DNA of 50,438 nt from Caulobacteraceae bacterium (lineage in GTDB: Bacteria; Pseudomonadota; Alphaproteobacteria; Caulobacterales; Caulobacteraceae): contig JANXTX010000202.1 in the NCBI GenBank assembly GCA_025352165.1, positions 1-50,438 of the forward strand, read 5' to 3'. The position numbers and the translations under genes were made by a program. Positions 17,038-29,899 of the stretch are shown here, one piece after another. Position 1 is the first letter of the stretch. Each line of letters begins with the position of its first letter. The notes under the pieces are model-generated. The model saw only the letters and a program-made list of their open reading frames with translations. It made no database searches and was not told the origin of the DNA.

Positions 17038-18276
17038 CTAGTCGACAATTGAGGCATAAATCAAACTCTTCAGTTGGCCCCTGAAATTGAAAGTGCCGGA
17101 GGGCATCAACTGAGTCATGAAGACGACTGATAGTTCCTCTTCAGGGTCCACCCAAAATATCGTGGACGCCGCGCCACCCCAGTAGAAATCACCTCGGCCG
17201 ATTCCGCCATTGCGGACCTCGTCAAGTGTACTTGCAAAGCCGAGGCCAAATCCAACGCCGTCGTAGGTCGTCTCGGTAAAGCCACCGACGGCCATTTTCG
17301 TAAGCTCTTGCCCGTCCTTGAGATGATTTCGATGCATCAGTGAGAGCGTGCGGGGTCCAAGGATCCGCGCGCCGTCGAGTTCACCACCGCGCCGCAACAT
17401 TTCGCAAAAGCGGAGGTAGTCCGCGGTCGTCGAAACCATTCCACCACCACCGGAGAAGAAAATCGGCTCCTTGAGGTAGCCGCTCGTTTCGGGCGAGTCG
17501 AACAGTTGGAGCGACTTGTCAGGCGCTCTCGAATAATTTGCGCACAACCGAGCGGCCTTTTCGGGAGGCACGAAAAAGGCCGTGTCCTTCATTCCGAGAG
17601 GCTCAAATATTTCCTGCGTCAGGAATCGGTCAAATCGCTGGCCACTGATGCGCTCGACGAGGGCTCCGCAGACATCGGTGGCATAGGAGTACATCCACCG
17701 CTCACCGGGATGGTACAGCAGGGGAACGTGCGCGAGCTTTTCCATGAAGCTTGAGAGGGTTTCGCCGTCGTTCCGACGGACGCCCGCCTCCAGATAGGCT
17801 TCGTCGAGCTCCGGGGTAATGCTGGGAGAACCCAATGACACGAGTGCCGCGCCATATGTCAGGCCGCCGGTATGGCAGAGCATATCGCGGATGGAGGGCG
17901 CGCGCCGTGGCGGCTCGGTAACCATGTTTGAGCCGGACCCGGAGAGCCAAACGCGTTGCTGCTTCCAGGAAGGAAAAAACCGGCTGACCGGATCATTCAA
18001 CTGAAAATAGCCACGCTCGAACAACATCATCAACGCCACGGACGTGATTGGCTTGCTCATGGAGTAGATGCGAAAGATAGCGTCGTCGGCCATCTTTCGA
18101 TTCTTTTCGCGATCCATGAGGCCCATCGACCTGAAATAGGCTAGACGCCCGCGGCGCGAAATGGCCACCTGACATCCGCTAATCTTGCCTGGAGTGATGT
18201 AGTTACGTTCGAGGTGGTCGGTTACGCGTTCAAGCCGTGCGATCGAGAGACCGCCAGAATCAGGGGCGTGCTCCAT
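17038..18276 (-). CDS. Serine hydrolase of the beta-lactamase/esterase (class C) family
   Basis: The ATG at 18276 overlaps the stop of the upstream lipoprotein gene as TAATG, so this start is preferred over the track start at 18342. The 412-residue product has the SxxK nucleophile motif in RIYSMSKPITS (about residue 72), a YSYATD block in place of the YxN motif (about 195) and a late GRGDFYWGGAASTIFWVDP segment typical of EstB-like esterases and penicillin-binding-protein-like hydrolases. No signal peptide is evident, so it is probably cytoplasmic. Likely an esterase or amidase; true beta-lactam hydrolysis is unlikely without further evidence. Confidence 0.85.
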   Translation of the reverse strand: MEHAPDSGGLSIARLERVTDHLERNYITPGKISGCQVAISRRGRLAYFRSMGLMDREKNRKMADDAIFRIYSMSKPITSVALMMLFERGYFQLNDPVSRFFPSWKQQRVWLSGSGSNMVTEPPRRAPSIRDMLCHTGGLTYGAALVSLGSPSITPELDEAYLEAGVRRNDGETLSSFMEKLAHVPLLYHPGERWMYSYATDVCGALVERISGQRFDRFLTQEIFEPLGMKDTAFFVPPEKAARLCANYSRAPDKSLQLFDSPETSGYLKEPIFFSGGGGMVSTTADYLRFCEMLRRGGELDGARILGPRTLSLMHRNHLKDGQELTKMAVGGFTETTYDGVGFGLGFASTLDEVRNGGIGRGDFYWGGAASTIFWVDPEEELSVVFMTQLMPSGTFNFRGQLKSLIYASIVD

Positions 18277-18788
18277 TAATGGCCTCCCGCCTGCACTGCA
18301 GTTTTGCTCACAGGCGCGTTGATATCCCAAATGGCTTTCCATGTGCCATCGGTCTGGGGCTTGTACACAGTCACATAGTTCCCTTTTTCGGTCACAACTT
18401 CCTGCGTGCGCGAATCCGTCGCAGTCTGCGTATAGGCGCCGCGGGCCACGGCCAGATCGCCCGACGCCGCTACGTCTACCTTGTCACTGGAAAATGATAG
18501 CGTGAACGCTTTGTCTTCAAGCGCGCCCTGCACGTTCGCCCTTATCGCGGCAATGCCGACCAAAGGCGGAGCGCCGGGCGCCATCATTGTTGCATTCGCC
18601 GCATAATGGTTCGAAAGCGCGGTTGCGTCACCGCTTTTCCAATCGCTGTTCCAGTGCACCTCATCCGTCTTGATCGCGTCGACGATCCTGGCCGGGTCCG
18701 CGGAAGCGGGAGCCGAAGGCCCTTTTGCCTGGCAGGCAAAAAGCAGAAGCGCCGAACAGGCGGACATTAGCATCGGCGCGCACTTCAT
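18276..18788 (-). CDS. Lipoprotein with SnoaL/DUF4440 (NTF2-like) domain
   Basis: A 170-residue protein with a lipoprotein signal (MKCAPMLMSACSALLLFAC, lipidated Cys at residue 19). The mature part reads as an NTF2-like cone: a first helix (PARIVDAIKTDEVHWNSDWKSGD), ALSNHYAANATMMAPGAPPLVG, IRANVQGALEDKAF, then beta strands ending in GTWKAIWDINAP. This is the usual DUF4440 pattern. Members are small ligand-binding or enzyme-like proteins of mostly unknown role. It is translationally coupled to the serine hydrolase gene by TAATG, suggesting a shared function at the cell envelope. Confidence 0.82.
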   Translation of the reverse strand: MKCAPMLMSACSALLLFACQAKGPSAPASADPARIVDAIKTDEVHWNSDWKSGDATALSNHYAANATMMAPGAPPLVGIAAIRANVQGALEDKAFTLSFSSDKVDVAASGDLAVARGAYTQTATDSRTQEVVTEKGNYVTVYKPQTDGTWKAIWDINAPVSKTAVQAGGH

Positions 18789-18909
18789 TTGCTGCTCCCA
18801 GACTGGCGAAGCCGACCATCGCCGTCCGGGCGCCGATGCGTCAAGCGCGGTAAGGCAAAACAGACGAAATGTGATGCACCTTGGGGCAGAGCGCTACATA
18901 GAAGATGGC

Positions 18910-18923
18910 GCCTGTCGACAGGC
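18910..18923. promoter_or_regulatory. Perfect 14-bp palindrome overlapping the gltB -35 region
   Basis: GCCTGTCGACAGGC is a perfect inverted repeat. It overlaps the candidate -35 box TCGACA (18915-18920). A second dyad with the same CCTGT...ACAGG half-sites lies 47 bp downstream, so both may bind one regulator. Confidence 0.4.
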
Positions 18924-18942
18924 CGTGCCTCGACAATATAAA
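18915..18942 (+). promoter_or_regulatory. Candidate sigma-70-type promoter for gltB
   Basis: TCGACA at 18915-18920 and TATAAA at 18937-18942 are separated by 16 bp, close to the housekeeping consensus. Transcription would start near 18949, about 54 bp before the TTG start of gltB. The region lies between divergent genes, where a gltB promoter is required. Confidence 0.4.
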
Positions 18943-18957
18943 GGCGGGGTCAGAACG

Positions 18958-18974
18958 CCTGTTGCCGAAACAGG
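18958..18974 (+). promoter_or_regulatory. CCTGTT-AACAGG dyad in the gltB leader
   Basis: CCTGTT, a 5-base spacer, then AACAGG form a perfect 6-bp stem. It sits just downstream of the predicted transcription start and could be an operator or an RNA hairpin in the 5' leader. No T-run follows, so it is not a standard terminator. Confidence 0.35.
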
Positions 18975-19002
18975 GGTCACTTTGGGTTGAATGAGGTAGA
19001 AT

Positions 19003-23646
<4,644 letters not shown>

Positions 23647-23653
23647 GCGCCAG

Positions 23654-25105
23654 ATGGGAAAGCCTACAGGATTCCTGGAAATCGACAGACGCGAACGCGG
23701 CTATGAGCCGACCGACGCCAGACTACGCAATTGGAGAGAGTTCGTGCGGCCGCTGCCCGACAGCGAAGTCGAACGTCAGGCAGCACGATGCATGTCGTGC
23801 GGCATTCCGTTTTGCCATACCGGTTGCCCGGTCAACAACCTGATCCCCGACTGGAATGATCTGGTTTACCGGGATCAATGGCGGACTGCGCTGGAAACCC
23901 TGCACTCGACGAATAATTTCCCCGAGTTCACCGGGCGGGTGTGTCCGGCGCCCTGCGAAGCGGCCTGCACGCTGAACATTGGCGACAACCCCGTGACGAT
24001 AAAGACGATCGAGTGTCAGATCGTTGACCGTGGGTGGGAGGAGGGCTGGATCGCTCCATTGCCTTCCGCGCAGTCCACGGGGCGCCGCGTGGCGATAGTG
24101 GGGTCGGGCCCGGCGGGTCTCGCCTGCGCTCAGCAGCTTGCCCGGGCAGGTCATTCCGTCACGGTTTTCGAGAAGAACGATCGAATTGGCGGCCTACTCC
24201 GCTACGGAATTCCCGACTTCAAAATGGAAAAGGCGTTGATCGACCGGCGGATCGCGCAGATGGAGGCCGAGGGGGTCTCGTTCAGAACCAACGCACATGT
24301 CGGAGTTAACATTTCTCTGGATGCGCTCGTTGGAGGGTATGACGCCGTGGTGCTGAGCGGTGGGGCGGAGCAGCCCCGCGATCTTCCGCTTCCAGCCCAC
24401 CAGTTGACCGGAATCCACTTCGCGATGGAATTCCTCACCCAACAAAACAAACGTGTGGCTGGTGACGCGGAAGATGTTGCGGCGTCGAGCGGGACGATCA
24501 GCGCAGCCGGTAAACATGTTGTCGTGATCGGCGGTGGGGACACTGGGTCGGACTGCATTGGCACTTCCAATCGCCAGGGCGCGGCCAGCGTTACGCAGCT
24601 TGAGATCATGCCGGCGCCGCCCGAGCGAGAAAACAAGGCGCTGACGTGGCCGAACTGGCCCCTGAAGATGCGGACCTCATCGTCGCAGGAAGAGGGCTGC
24701 GAAAGGGAATTCGCGGTGACAACCCGACGGGCGCTGGGCGAAAATGGCCGCATCCAATCCCTGGAGTGCGCAAGGCTGGAGTGGAAACCAGGATCGGATG
24801 GCCGATTCACGATGGTAGAAGTGCCCGACAGCGAATTTCAGCTGAAGGCCGATCTGGTCCTACTGGCAATGGGCTTCATCGGGCCAAAGCGTGAAGGGTT
24901 TATAGAGCAGTGCGGCGTCAGACTTGATGCGCGCGGCAACGTGGCGGCCAACGTCGAGGACTACCAGACGTCCCAGGCCAAGGTGTTCTCGTGCGGCGAT
25001 ATGCGCCGGGGGCAGTCCCTGGTCGTTTGGGCGATCCGCGAGGGCCGACAATGCGCACGCGGCGTAGATGGATACCTGATGGGCAGAAGCGGGCTTCCCC
25101 GCTAA
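23654..25105 (+). CDS. gltD: Glutamate synthase (NADPH) small subunit
   Basis: The ATG at 23654 ([14 protein letters not shown]) is the family start; the track start lies inside gltB. About 483 residues. The N-terminal 4Fe-4S cluster cysteines are in [17 protein letters not shown] (about residue 45) and [12 protein letters not shown] (about 97). FAD binding is at [21 protein letters not shown] (about 148), and NADPH binding at [22 protein letters not shown] (about 289). It passes NADPH electrons to GltB. Only 7 bp separate it from gltB, so the two form an operon, and no further gene follows on this strand. Confidence 0.96.
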   Translation: MGKPTGFLEIDRRERGYEPTDARLRNWREFVRPLPDSEVERQAARCMSCGIPFCHTGCPVNNLIPDWNDLVYRDQWRTALETLHSTNNFPEFTGRVCPAPCEAACTLNIGDNPVTIKTIECQIVDRGWEEGWIAPLPSAQSTGRRVAIVGSGPAGLACAQQLARAGHSVTVFEKNDRIGGLLRYGIPDFKMEKALIDRRIAQMEAEGVSFRTNAHVGVNISLDALVGGYDAVVLSGGAEQPRDLPLPAHQLTGIHFAMEFLTQQNKRVAGDAEDVAASSGTISAAGKHVVVIGGGDTGSDCIGTSNRQGAASVTQLEIMPAPPERENKALTWPNWPLKMRTSSSQEEGCEREFAVTTRRALGENGRIQSLECARLEWKPGSDGRFTMVEVPDSEFQLKADLVLLAMGFIGPKREGFIEQCGVRLDARGNVAANVEDYQTSQAKVFSCGDMRRGQSLVVWAIREGRQCARGVDGYLMGRSGLPR

Positions 25106-25130
25106 CCCGAACCAGTGTTCATCAGAACGG

Positions 25131-26747
25131 TCAGGCGTTGGCCCGTAGGCGCCTCGGGTTGCGCGCTCTCAGATCGCGAAGAATTTCATGCGCGGCGTTA
25201 TGGCCGGGCGCGCCGGTAACTCCGCCTCCAGGGTGGGTCCCCGAGCCGCACATATACAAGCCACGCACTGGCGACCGATAGTCACCGTGCCCGAGCGCTG
25301 GCCGGGCGCTGTACAGCTGGTCGAGGGAAAGGGCGCCATGAAAGATGTCGCCGCCCGTGAGAGCCAGTTTACGCTCCAGATCGAGCGGTGAAAGGATCAT
25401 GCGCCCTAGCACGGCCCCTTTAAAGTTCGGGGCGTACTGCGTCATTGTGTCGATGATCAGGTCAGCGACTACTTCCCGATGATCGTCCCACGACGCGCCG
25501 TTGGGAAGCGCCGGTGAGAATTGCTGGCAGAACAGACTGGCGACGTGCTGACCAGGAGGCGCCAGCGAATCGTCGAGCACGCTGGGGATATGCATTTCTA
25601 TGGCAGGCGCGCGCGCCCAACCATGCTGGCGGGCGTCCATGTAAGCCTGATCCAGGTAACCCAGGGATGGAGCGATGATGATGCTCGCGCCATGCTGTTC
25701 GGCCAATCCATGGCTTGGCAGGCAGGAGAAACTGGGCAACTCGGAGAGCGCAACGTTCATGCGGAACGTCCCCGATCCACACTTCCAGGCGTCCATCCGG
25801 TCCTTGAAGGGCTGAGGAAGGTGTTCGGGAGCCACCAGTCTGTTGAACAGGAGTTTCGGGTTCAGGTTCGACACAACCAGCCTGGACTCGATGTCATCGC
25901 CATTTTCCAGGACGACGCCCTTTGCGCGTCCCCCGAATATGGCAATTTCCCGCACCGGAGCATCGGTCGAGATTTCGACGCCCTGTTCAACGCAGGCCGC
26001 CGCCATGGCCTGTGTGATGGAACCCATGCCGCCGATCGCGTGGCCCCAGGCCCCCTTAATTCCGTTCACCTCGCCGAATACGTGATGGATCAATACGTAC
26101 GCGGAACCGGGAGTATAGGGGCTGGCGTAATTGCCGATCGTTGCATCGAAGCCGAGCAGACCTTTGAGTGCATCGGTCTCGAACCAGTTGTCCAGCATGT
26201 CGCCGGCGCTCTTGCCGAACAAATCCAGCAGGTCGGCCTGCCCCTGGAGGCCCATTGCGCGAACCCGGTTCGCCAGTCCAAGTCCGGTCAACAGGTCGCG
26301 CGGTGACGCGCTGACGTTATAGGGAGTCTGCAAAAGGATATCGCGTAGCAGATCCACCACGCCATCTAGTCGCTGATGGAATCCCTGCAGGCGCTCGGCA
26401 TCTTTCGTGGACCAGCGAGCGACTTCGCGATGCGCCCTGGCCGGGTCGCGATCAAGGATCAGATAGCGAGAGTCGTCGACAGGCGCGAAGTAGGACAGAG
26501 GCCGGATAACGACCTTCAGACCATGTCGCTCCAACTCCATGTCGCGGATGACTTTGGGATTGAGCAGGCTGACCGAGTAACTCGCGACCGAATTGCGGAA
26601 ACCCGGATGGAATTCCTCGGTGATCGCGGCCCCGCCGACGACACCGCGGCGCTCAAGGACCCGCACCTTGTAGCCCGCTCTGGCCAAATAGAAGGCGCAC
26701 GCCAGGCCATTGTGCCCACCCCCGACTATGATCGCGTCATACGTCAT
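25131..26747 (-). CDS. PYROXD2/phytoene-desaturase-like FAD oxidoreductase
   Basis: A 538-residue flavoprotein. The N-terminus MTYDAIIVGGGHNGLACAFYLARAGYKVRVLERR is a Rossmann dinucleotide fold with the Glu that binds the FAD ribose. GGAAITEEFHPGFRNSVASY follows, as in the CrtI/PYROXD2 family, and the C-terminal GLYMCGSGTHPGGGVTGAPGHNAAHEIL closes the FAD site. No carotenoid genes are nearby, so a desaturase role in carotenoid synthesis is not supported. The ATG overlaps the stop of the Rieske gene by four bases (ATGA), indicating coupled translation and probably a common substrate. Confidence 0.87.
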   Translation of the reverse strand: MTYDAIIVGGGHNGLACAFYLARAGYKVRVLERRGVVGGAAITEEFHPGFRNSVASYSVSLLNPKVIRDMELERHGLKVVIRPLSYFAPVDDSRYLILDRDPARAHREVARWSTKDAERLQGFHQRLDGVVDLLRDILLQTPYNVSASPRDLLTGLGLANRVRAMGLQGQADLLDLFGKSAGDMLDNWFETDALKGLLGFDATIGNYASPYTPGSAYVLIHHVFGEVNGIKGAWGHAIGGMGSITQAMAAACVEQGVEISTDAPVREIAIFGGRAKGVVLENGDDIESRLVVSNLNPKLLFNRLVAPEHLPQPFKDRMDAWKCGSGTFRMNVALSELPSFSCLPSHGLAEQHGASIIIAPSLGYLDQAYMDARQHGWARAPAIEMHIPSVLDDSLAPPGQHVASLFCQQFSPALPNGASWDDHREVVADLIIDTMTQYAPNFKGAVLGRMILSPLDLERKLALTGGDIFHGALSLDQLYSARPALGHGDYRSPVRGLYMCGSGTHPGGGVTGAPGHNAAHEILRDLRARNPRRLRANA

Positions 26748-27889
26748 ACGCGCGCCAGCTCGCCAAGATAGCGATCGGTGTAGGCGCGAGTTCCGGGTTC
26801 CATCAGCGAGTACGGCCCCGGACGATAGGTTCTGGATCGAACGCCATCCTGATTCATCTCGATGATCCTTTTATCCGCGATGCTTGTCACATCCCAAAGC
26901 CACGTGAGGCTTTCGGTATCGTAGTCGCGGCCTTCCACTGCATCTCCTCGTACCAGCCAGATGACCTCCATTTCCGTGCGCGAGGCGCTGAGTGGAATGA
27001 AACGATAGATCACGCCGTGGTCGGGATAGGCGAGAAATGCGCTGAGAAAGCCAACCTCGGCGAAAAGGCAGCCACCCGCATCTGGTCCTCGGATATTCAT
27101 CGGTGGAGCCACGAGTCGCCCATCGCGGCTGCCAGTCTGGCTTCTTTCCACAAGCGGAGAGAAGATCAGTCTGGTAACCTCCTTCCCATCCGGCTCAGCG
27201 CCCCAAAGCTCGAGATCGCTGTCGGACCGATTATCCCGCGCCTTTGGCCGGGCAAGCAGATGGTGAACGGAAAATTCAGGGTGGGCTACGGCGCAATGGT
27301 AGCACTCGTGGTAATTTTCCAGCGCCAGCTTCCAGTTGGCGTCGACCGCGTAGGTCTTTCGGCAGGCTACCTTGGCCGCGCCCCAAGCATAGCGGTCGCC
27401 AAGAACATCCAGTGCGGCTCGCGCACCGTCGAGGGAGGGGGGATCGTCACCATAGCTAATCAGGATCAGCCCGCCGATGACCGCAACCGGCAACGGCTTG
27501 AGGCCGTAAGCGGATTCGTCAAATCCGGGGGGCATCTCGCGCGCCGCCCGTAGCCGCCCGTCAAGATCGTAGGACCAGGCATGATAGGGACAGGTGAACG
27601 TGGCGACCGTCCCTGTCGGGTTCACGCACAACCGGGACCCTCGATGTCGGCAAACATTGTTCAGGGCCGTGACCTTGCCGCCCCCTCCCCGAACTATAAT
27701 CGCGGACTCATTGCCCAGTCTTGTGACGAAATAGTCGCCTTGCGACGGAATCTCACTGACATGTCCAACGTAGGTCCAACGACCGAGCAGTAGGTCCACG
27801 TCGCGCGCAAATATGCTTTCGTCGATGTAGAACGCCTGGTCCAGCGAGTGGCCGGGCAAATGCGCCGCTATCAGGTCCTCGATCGTCAT
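26744..27889 (-). CDS. Rieske non-haem iron oxygenase, alpha subunit
   Basis: The ATG at 27889 (MTIEDLIAAHL) gives about 381 residues; the track start at 27943 is longer with no added homology. The Rieske 2Fe-2S ligands are visible as CRHRGSRL (about residue 81) and CPYHAW (about 101). The mononuclear iron region is ENYHECYHCAVAHPE (about 193-207), containing the two His. Enzymes of this type hydroxylate or demethylate small organic compounds and need an electron donor; no ferredoxin or reductase gene is adjacent. It resembles the choline/carnitine-type and phenylpropionate-type alpha subunits; substrate unknown. Its ATG overlaps the stop of a small upstream ORF, and its stop overlaps the flavoprotein gene. 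Confidence 0.9.
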   Translation of the reverse strand: MTIEDLIAAHLPGHSLDQAFYIDESIFARDVDLLLGRWTYVGHVSEIPSQGDYFVTRLGNESAIIVRGGGGKVTALNNVCRHRGSRLCVNPTGTVATFTCPYHAWSYDLDGRLRAAREMPPGFDESAYGLKPLPVAVIGGLILISYGDDPPSLDGARAALDVLGDRYAWGAAKVACRKTYAVDANWKLALENYHECYHCAVAHPEFSVHHLLARPKARDNRSDSDLELWGAEPDGKEVTRLIFSPLVERSQTGSRDGRLVAPPMNIRGPDAGGCLFAEVGFLSAFLAYPDHGVIYRFIPLSASRTEMEVIWLVRGDAVEGRDYDTESLTWLWDVTSIADKRIIEMNQDGVRSRTYRPGPYSLMEPGTRAYTDRYLGELARV

Positions 27890-28038
27890 GAGCGTTCCAG
27901 GGGCTCCAGAAATCTCACCGTGCGTCCGAGCGCCGGCGCGCATGCCTGCTTCTCTTCCATGGCGCCATTGGCCAGGATGCGGTCAGCTTGGTTAACGACC
28001 TCGCCCCCATCAACGACGATGTCAAAGGTTGCGAGCAT
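27886..28038 (-). CDS. Small ORF bridging the glycosyltransferase and Rieske genes
   Basis: An ATG at 28038 opens a 50-residue frame (MLATFDIVVDGGEVVNQADR through RTVRFLEPLERS) whose stop overlaps the Rieske ATG as ATGA. The start lies 17 bases inside the end of the glycosyltransferase gene. The frame is too short for the ORF track. The first half, FDIVVDGGEVVNQADRI, resembles the N-terminal strand of amidohydrolases, so it could be a remnant of a longer gene or a genuine small protein. No catalytic residue is visible. Its only firm support is the double overlap with its neighbours. Confidence 0.35.
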   Translation of the reverse strand: MLATFDIVVDGGEVVNQADRILANGAMEEKQACAPALGRTVRFLEPLERS

Positions 28039-29014
28039 TGGCTGCTTTCAATTGCGTATCAGCGATCAGCGATCTGGCGGCGGTCAGAACGGTCGATGCT
28101 GACAACTCCATCATATGGCAAATGGCCTGATCAAGGTGCGGGTCCAGGGCTTTGATTTCCGAATATGTACGCGCGCCTCGGACGGTACGGCAGTCTGTTC
28201 CCCATGGCCGGTAGTGGGTTTCATCGGACGGGCCGAACAAGCCAAGCGTCGGCGCACCCGCGGCGGCGGCCATGTGCATCAAGCCAGAGTCGGCGCCTAT
28301 GAACAATCGCGCTCGCTTGAGGCATGCGAACGAGACCAGCAGGTCCTCATGTCCCACGAGATCGATGCAACGGTAGCGAGGCACCGCCGCTTTCACCGCG
28401 GCGGCGGCGACCTGATCATCAGGCCCACCGAGGACCATGAGTCGTCCACCATCCATGGGCCCGCCTGGGCCGAGCAACATTCGGGCGACCATTGCATAGC
28501 GTTCGGAGGGCCAGGTCTTGCCCACCCAGTTTGCCGCTGGCGCGATCGCCAGGATCGGAGATTCGCCCGCCGTCAATCGATCAGCTCGGGCCTCGATCTC
28601 ATCGCTTGTGAACAGGAACGGCGACGGCGGCTGGTCTTCCAGCTTTAGGAGGCGCGCTGCTTCGACGACCTTGTGTTCGCCTGCGGGCCCCTTTGCATGG
28701 ACAGCGCGGCGTACCGGGCGCAGCACGCTTGCAAGCGCCGAACCCCTGAGATCGACCACGAGGCCCCAATGACGCCCGTGTACCCGACGCCACAGTTCCA
28801 GCCAATGGATGCCCATCGGCCGCTTTTGCATTGCGATGATAGCTTCCAATCCGGGGATTTGCGCGAATAGCGGAGCTGTCAGCTCGCTGGCGACAATCGT
28901 AAACCGCGCGCCCGGGATCTGGTCGACAAGTGTCCTGATCAAGCCGGACGCCAGGACCGCGTCGCCGATGCGGCTCGCGGTGATGAACAGGATCGGAAAG
29001 TGTTTCGCCGCCAT
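28022..29014 (-). CDS. Glycosyltransferase family 9 (heptosyltransferase-like)
   Basis: The ATG at 29014 (MAAKHFPILFITASRIGDAVLASGLIRTL) is preferred because the track start would reach the divergent ygfZ gene. About 330 residues. The N-terminal ITASRIGDAVLASGL block and the C-terminal FIGADSGLMHMAAAAGAPTLGLFGPSDETHYRPWG are the two GT9 signatures (acceptor and ADP-sugar binding). Such enzymes transfer heptose or related sugars to lipid A core or other glycans at the inner face of the membrane. It is the most upstream gene of the minus-strand run that includes the Rieske and PYROXD2-like genes. Confidence 0.88.
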   Translation of the reverse strand: MAAKHFPILFITASRIGDAVLASGLIRTLVDQIPGARFTIVASELTAPLFAQIPGLEAIIAMQKRPMGIHWLELWRRVHGRHWGLVVDLRGSALASVLRPVRRAVHAKGPAGEHKVVEAARLLKLEDQPPSPFLFTSDEIEARADRLTAGESPILAIAPAANWVGKTWPSERYAMVARMLLGPGGPMDGGRLMVLGGPDDQVAAAAVKAAVPRYRCIDLVGHEDLLVSFACLKRARLFIGADSGLMHMAAAAGAPTLGLFGPSDETHYRPWGTDCRTVRGARTYSEIKALDPHLDQAICHMMELSASTVLTAARSLIADTQLKAANARNL

Positions 29015-29068
29015 CGTGGGGACTCTATAGGGGTATGGCCTCTGGTGCTCCAGAGATACCGGGGTCAT

Positions 29069-29899
29069 ATGGGCGCAATGACCTCCTCACTGTTCTATGC
29101 GGAATTGCCTGGTCGCGCTGTACTCTCGGTGCGCGGACCCGATTGGCGCCAGTTTCTCCAGGGTCTGGTCACTCAGGACGTCGAGGGCCTCGCCCAGGGA
29201 CAACTGCGGTTCGCCGCCCTGTTGAGTCCCCAGGGCAAAGTGCTGTTCGATCTTTTTCTGGTGGGAACGGAACACGGTTGCCTGATCGAATGTTCCGCCG
29301 ACCGCGGAGCCGATCTGGCGCGAAAGCTGATGATGTACAGGCTTCGTGCAAAGGTAGAAATTGAGACAGCCGACTTGGCGGTGGCGGCGATCTGGGGTGC
29401 GAACACCCCGACAACGGCAATGATCGATCCGCGCCTGGCTGATCTGGGCTGCAGAGCCTACGGGACACCGCCCCCGCCGGGAGCAACGCTGGAAGGCGAG
29501 GACGCCTTCAGCGAGCATTGCATGAGGCTCGGGGTTCCCGGCGCCGAGGACTGGGGATATGATGAATCCTACCCGATAGAGGCGAATTTCGATCTTCTTG
29601 GCGGGATAGATTTCAAGAAGGGCTGTTTTGTCGGGCAGGAGACAACCTCGAGGATGAAGCGGCGCGGAACGATCAAGAGCCGCATGGTTCCGGTCGTCTT
29701 TGACGGGCCCGCCCCCGCCAGCGGCACGGAGTTGCTTGCCGGGGAATTACGGGCTGGATTCACGCGATCAGCGATTGCCGGAAGGGCGATGGCATTGCTC
29801 CGACTCGATCGACTGGAAGCTGGCGCCCTGACGATGCCTGACGGTCGCGAGTGGAACGTTGCCTGGCCGCCCTGGCTCCGATCCCAGATTGCCGACTAG
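29069..29899 (+). CDS. ygfZ: YgfZ/GcvT-like iron-sulfur assembly folate-binding protein
   Basis: The ATG at 29069 or 29078 (MTSSLFYAELPG) starts the conserved part; neither has a clearly better ribosome site. About 276 residues of the GcvT-like fold. The hallmark is KKGCFVGQETTSRMKRRGTIKSR (about residues 190-212), the KGCYxGQE-type motif with its conserved Cys. The N-terminal block GPDWRQFLQGLVTQDV and LLSPQGKVLFDLFL are typical of YgfZ/CAF17. The protein helps folate-dependent assembly or repair of Fe-S proteins. Its stop is shared with the convergent gene in a CTAG palindrome. Confidence 0.9.
   Translation: MGAMTSSLFYAELPGRAVLSVRGPDWRQFLQGLVTQDVEGLAQGQLRFAALLSPQGKVLFDLFLVGTEHGCLIECSADRGADLARKLMMYRLRAKVEIETADLAVAAIWGANTPTTAMIDPRLADLGCRAYGTPPPPGATLEGEDAFSEHCMRLGVPGAEDWGYDESYPIEANFDLLGGIDFKKGCFVGQETTSRMKRRGTIKSRMVPVVFDGPAPASGTELLAGELRAGFTRSAIAGRAMALLRLDRLEAGALTMPDGREWNVAWPPWLRSQIAD

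Noticed and set aside
25131-26747. Carotenoid phytoene desaturase (crtI)
   Set aside because: The family resemblance is real, but no other carotenoid gene is near, and the sequence is closer to PYROXD2.
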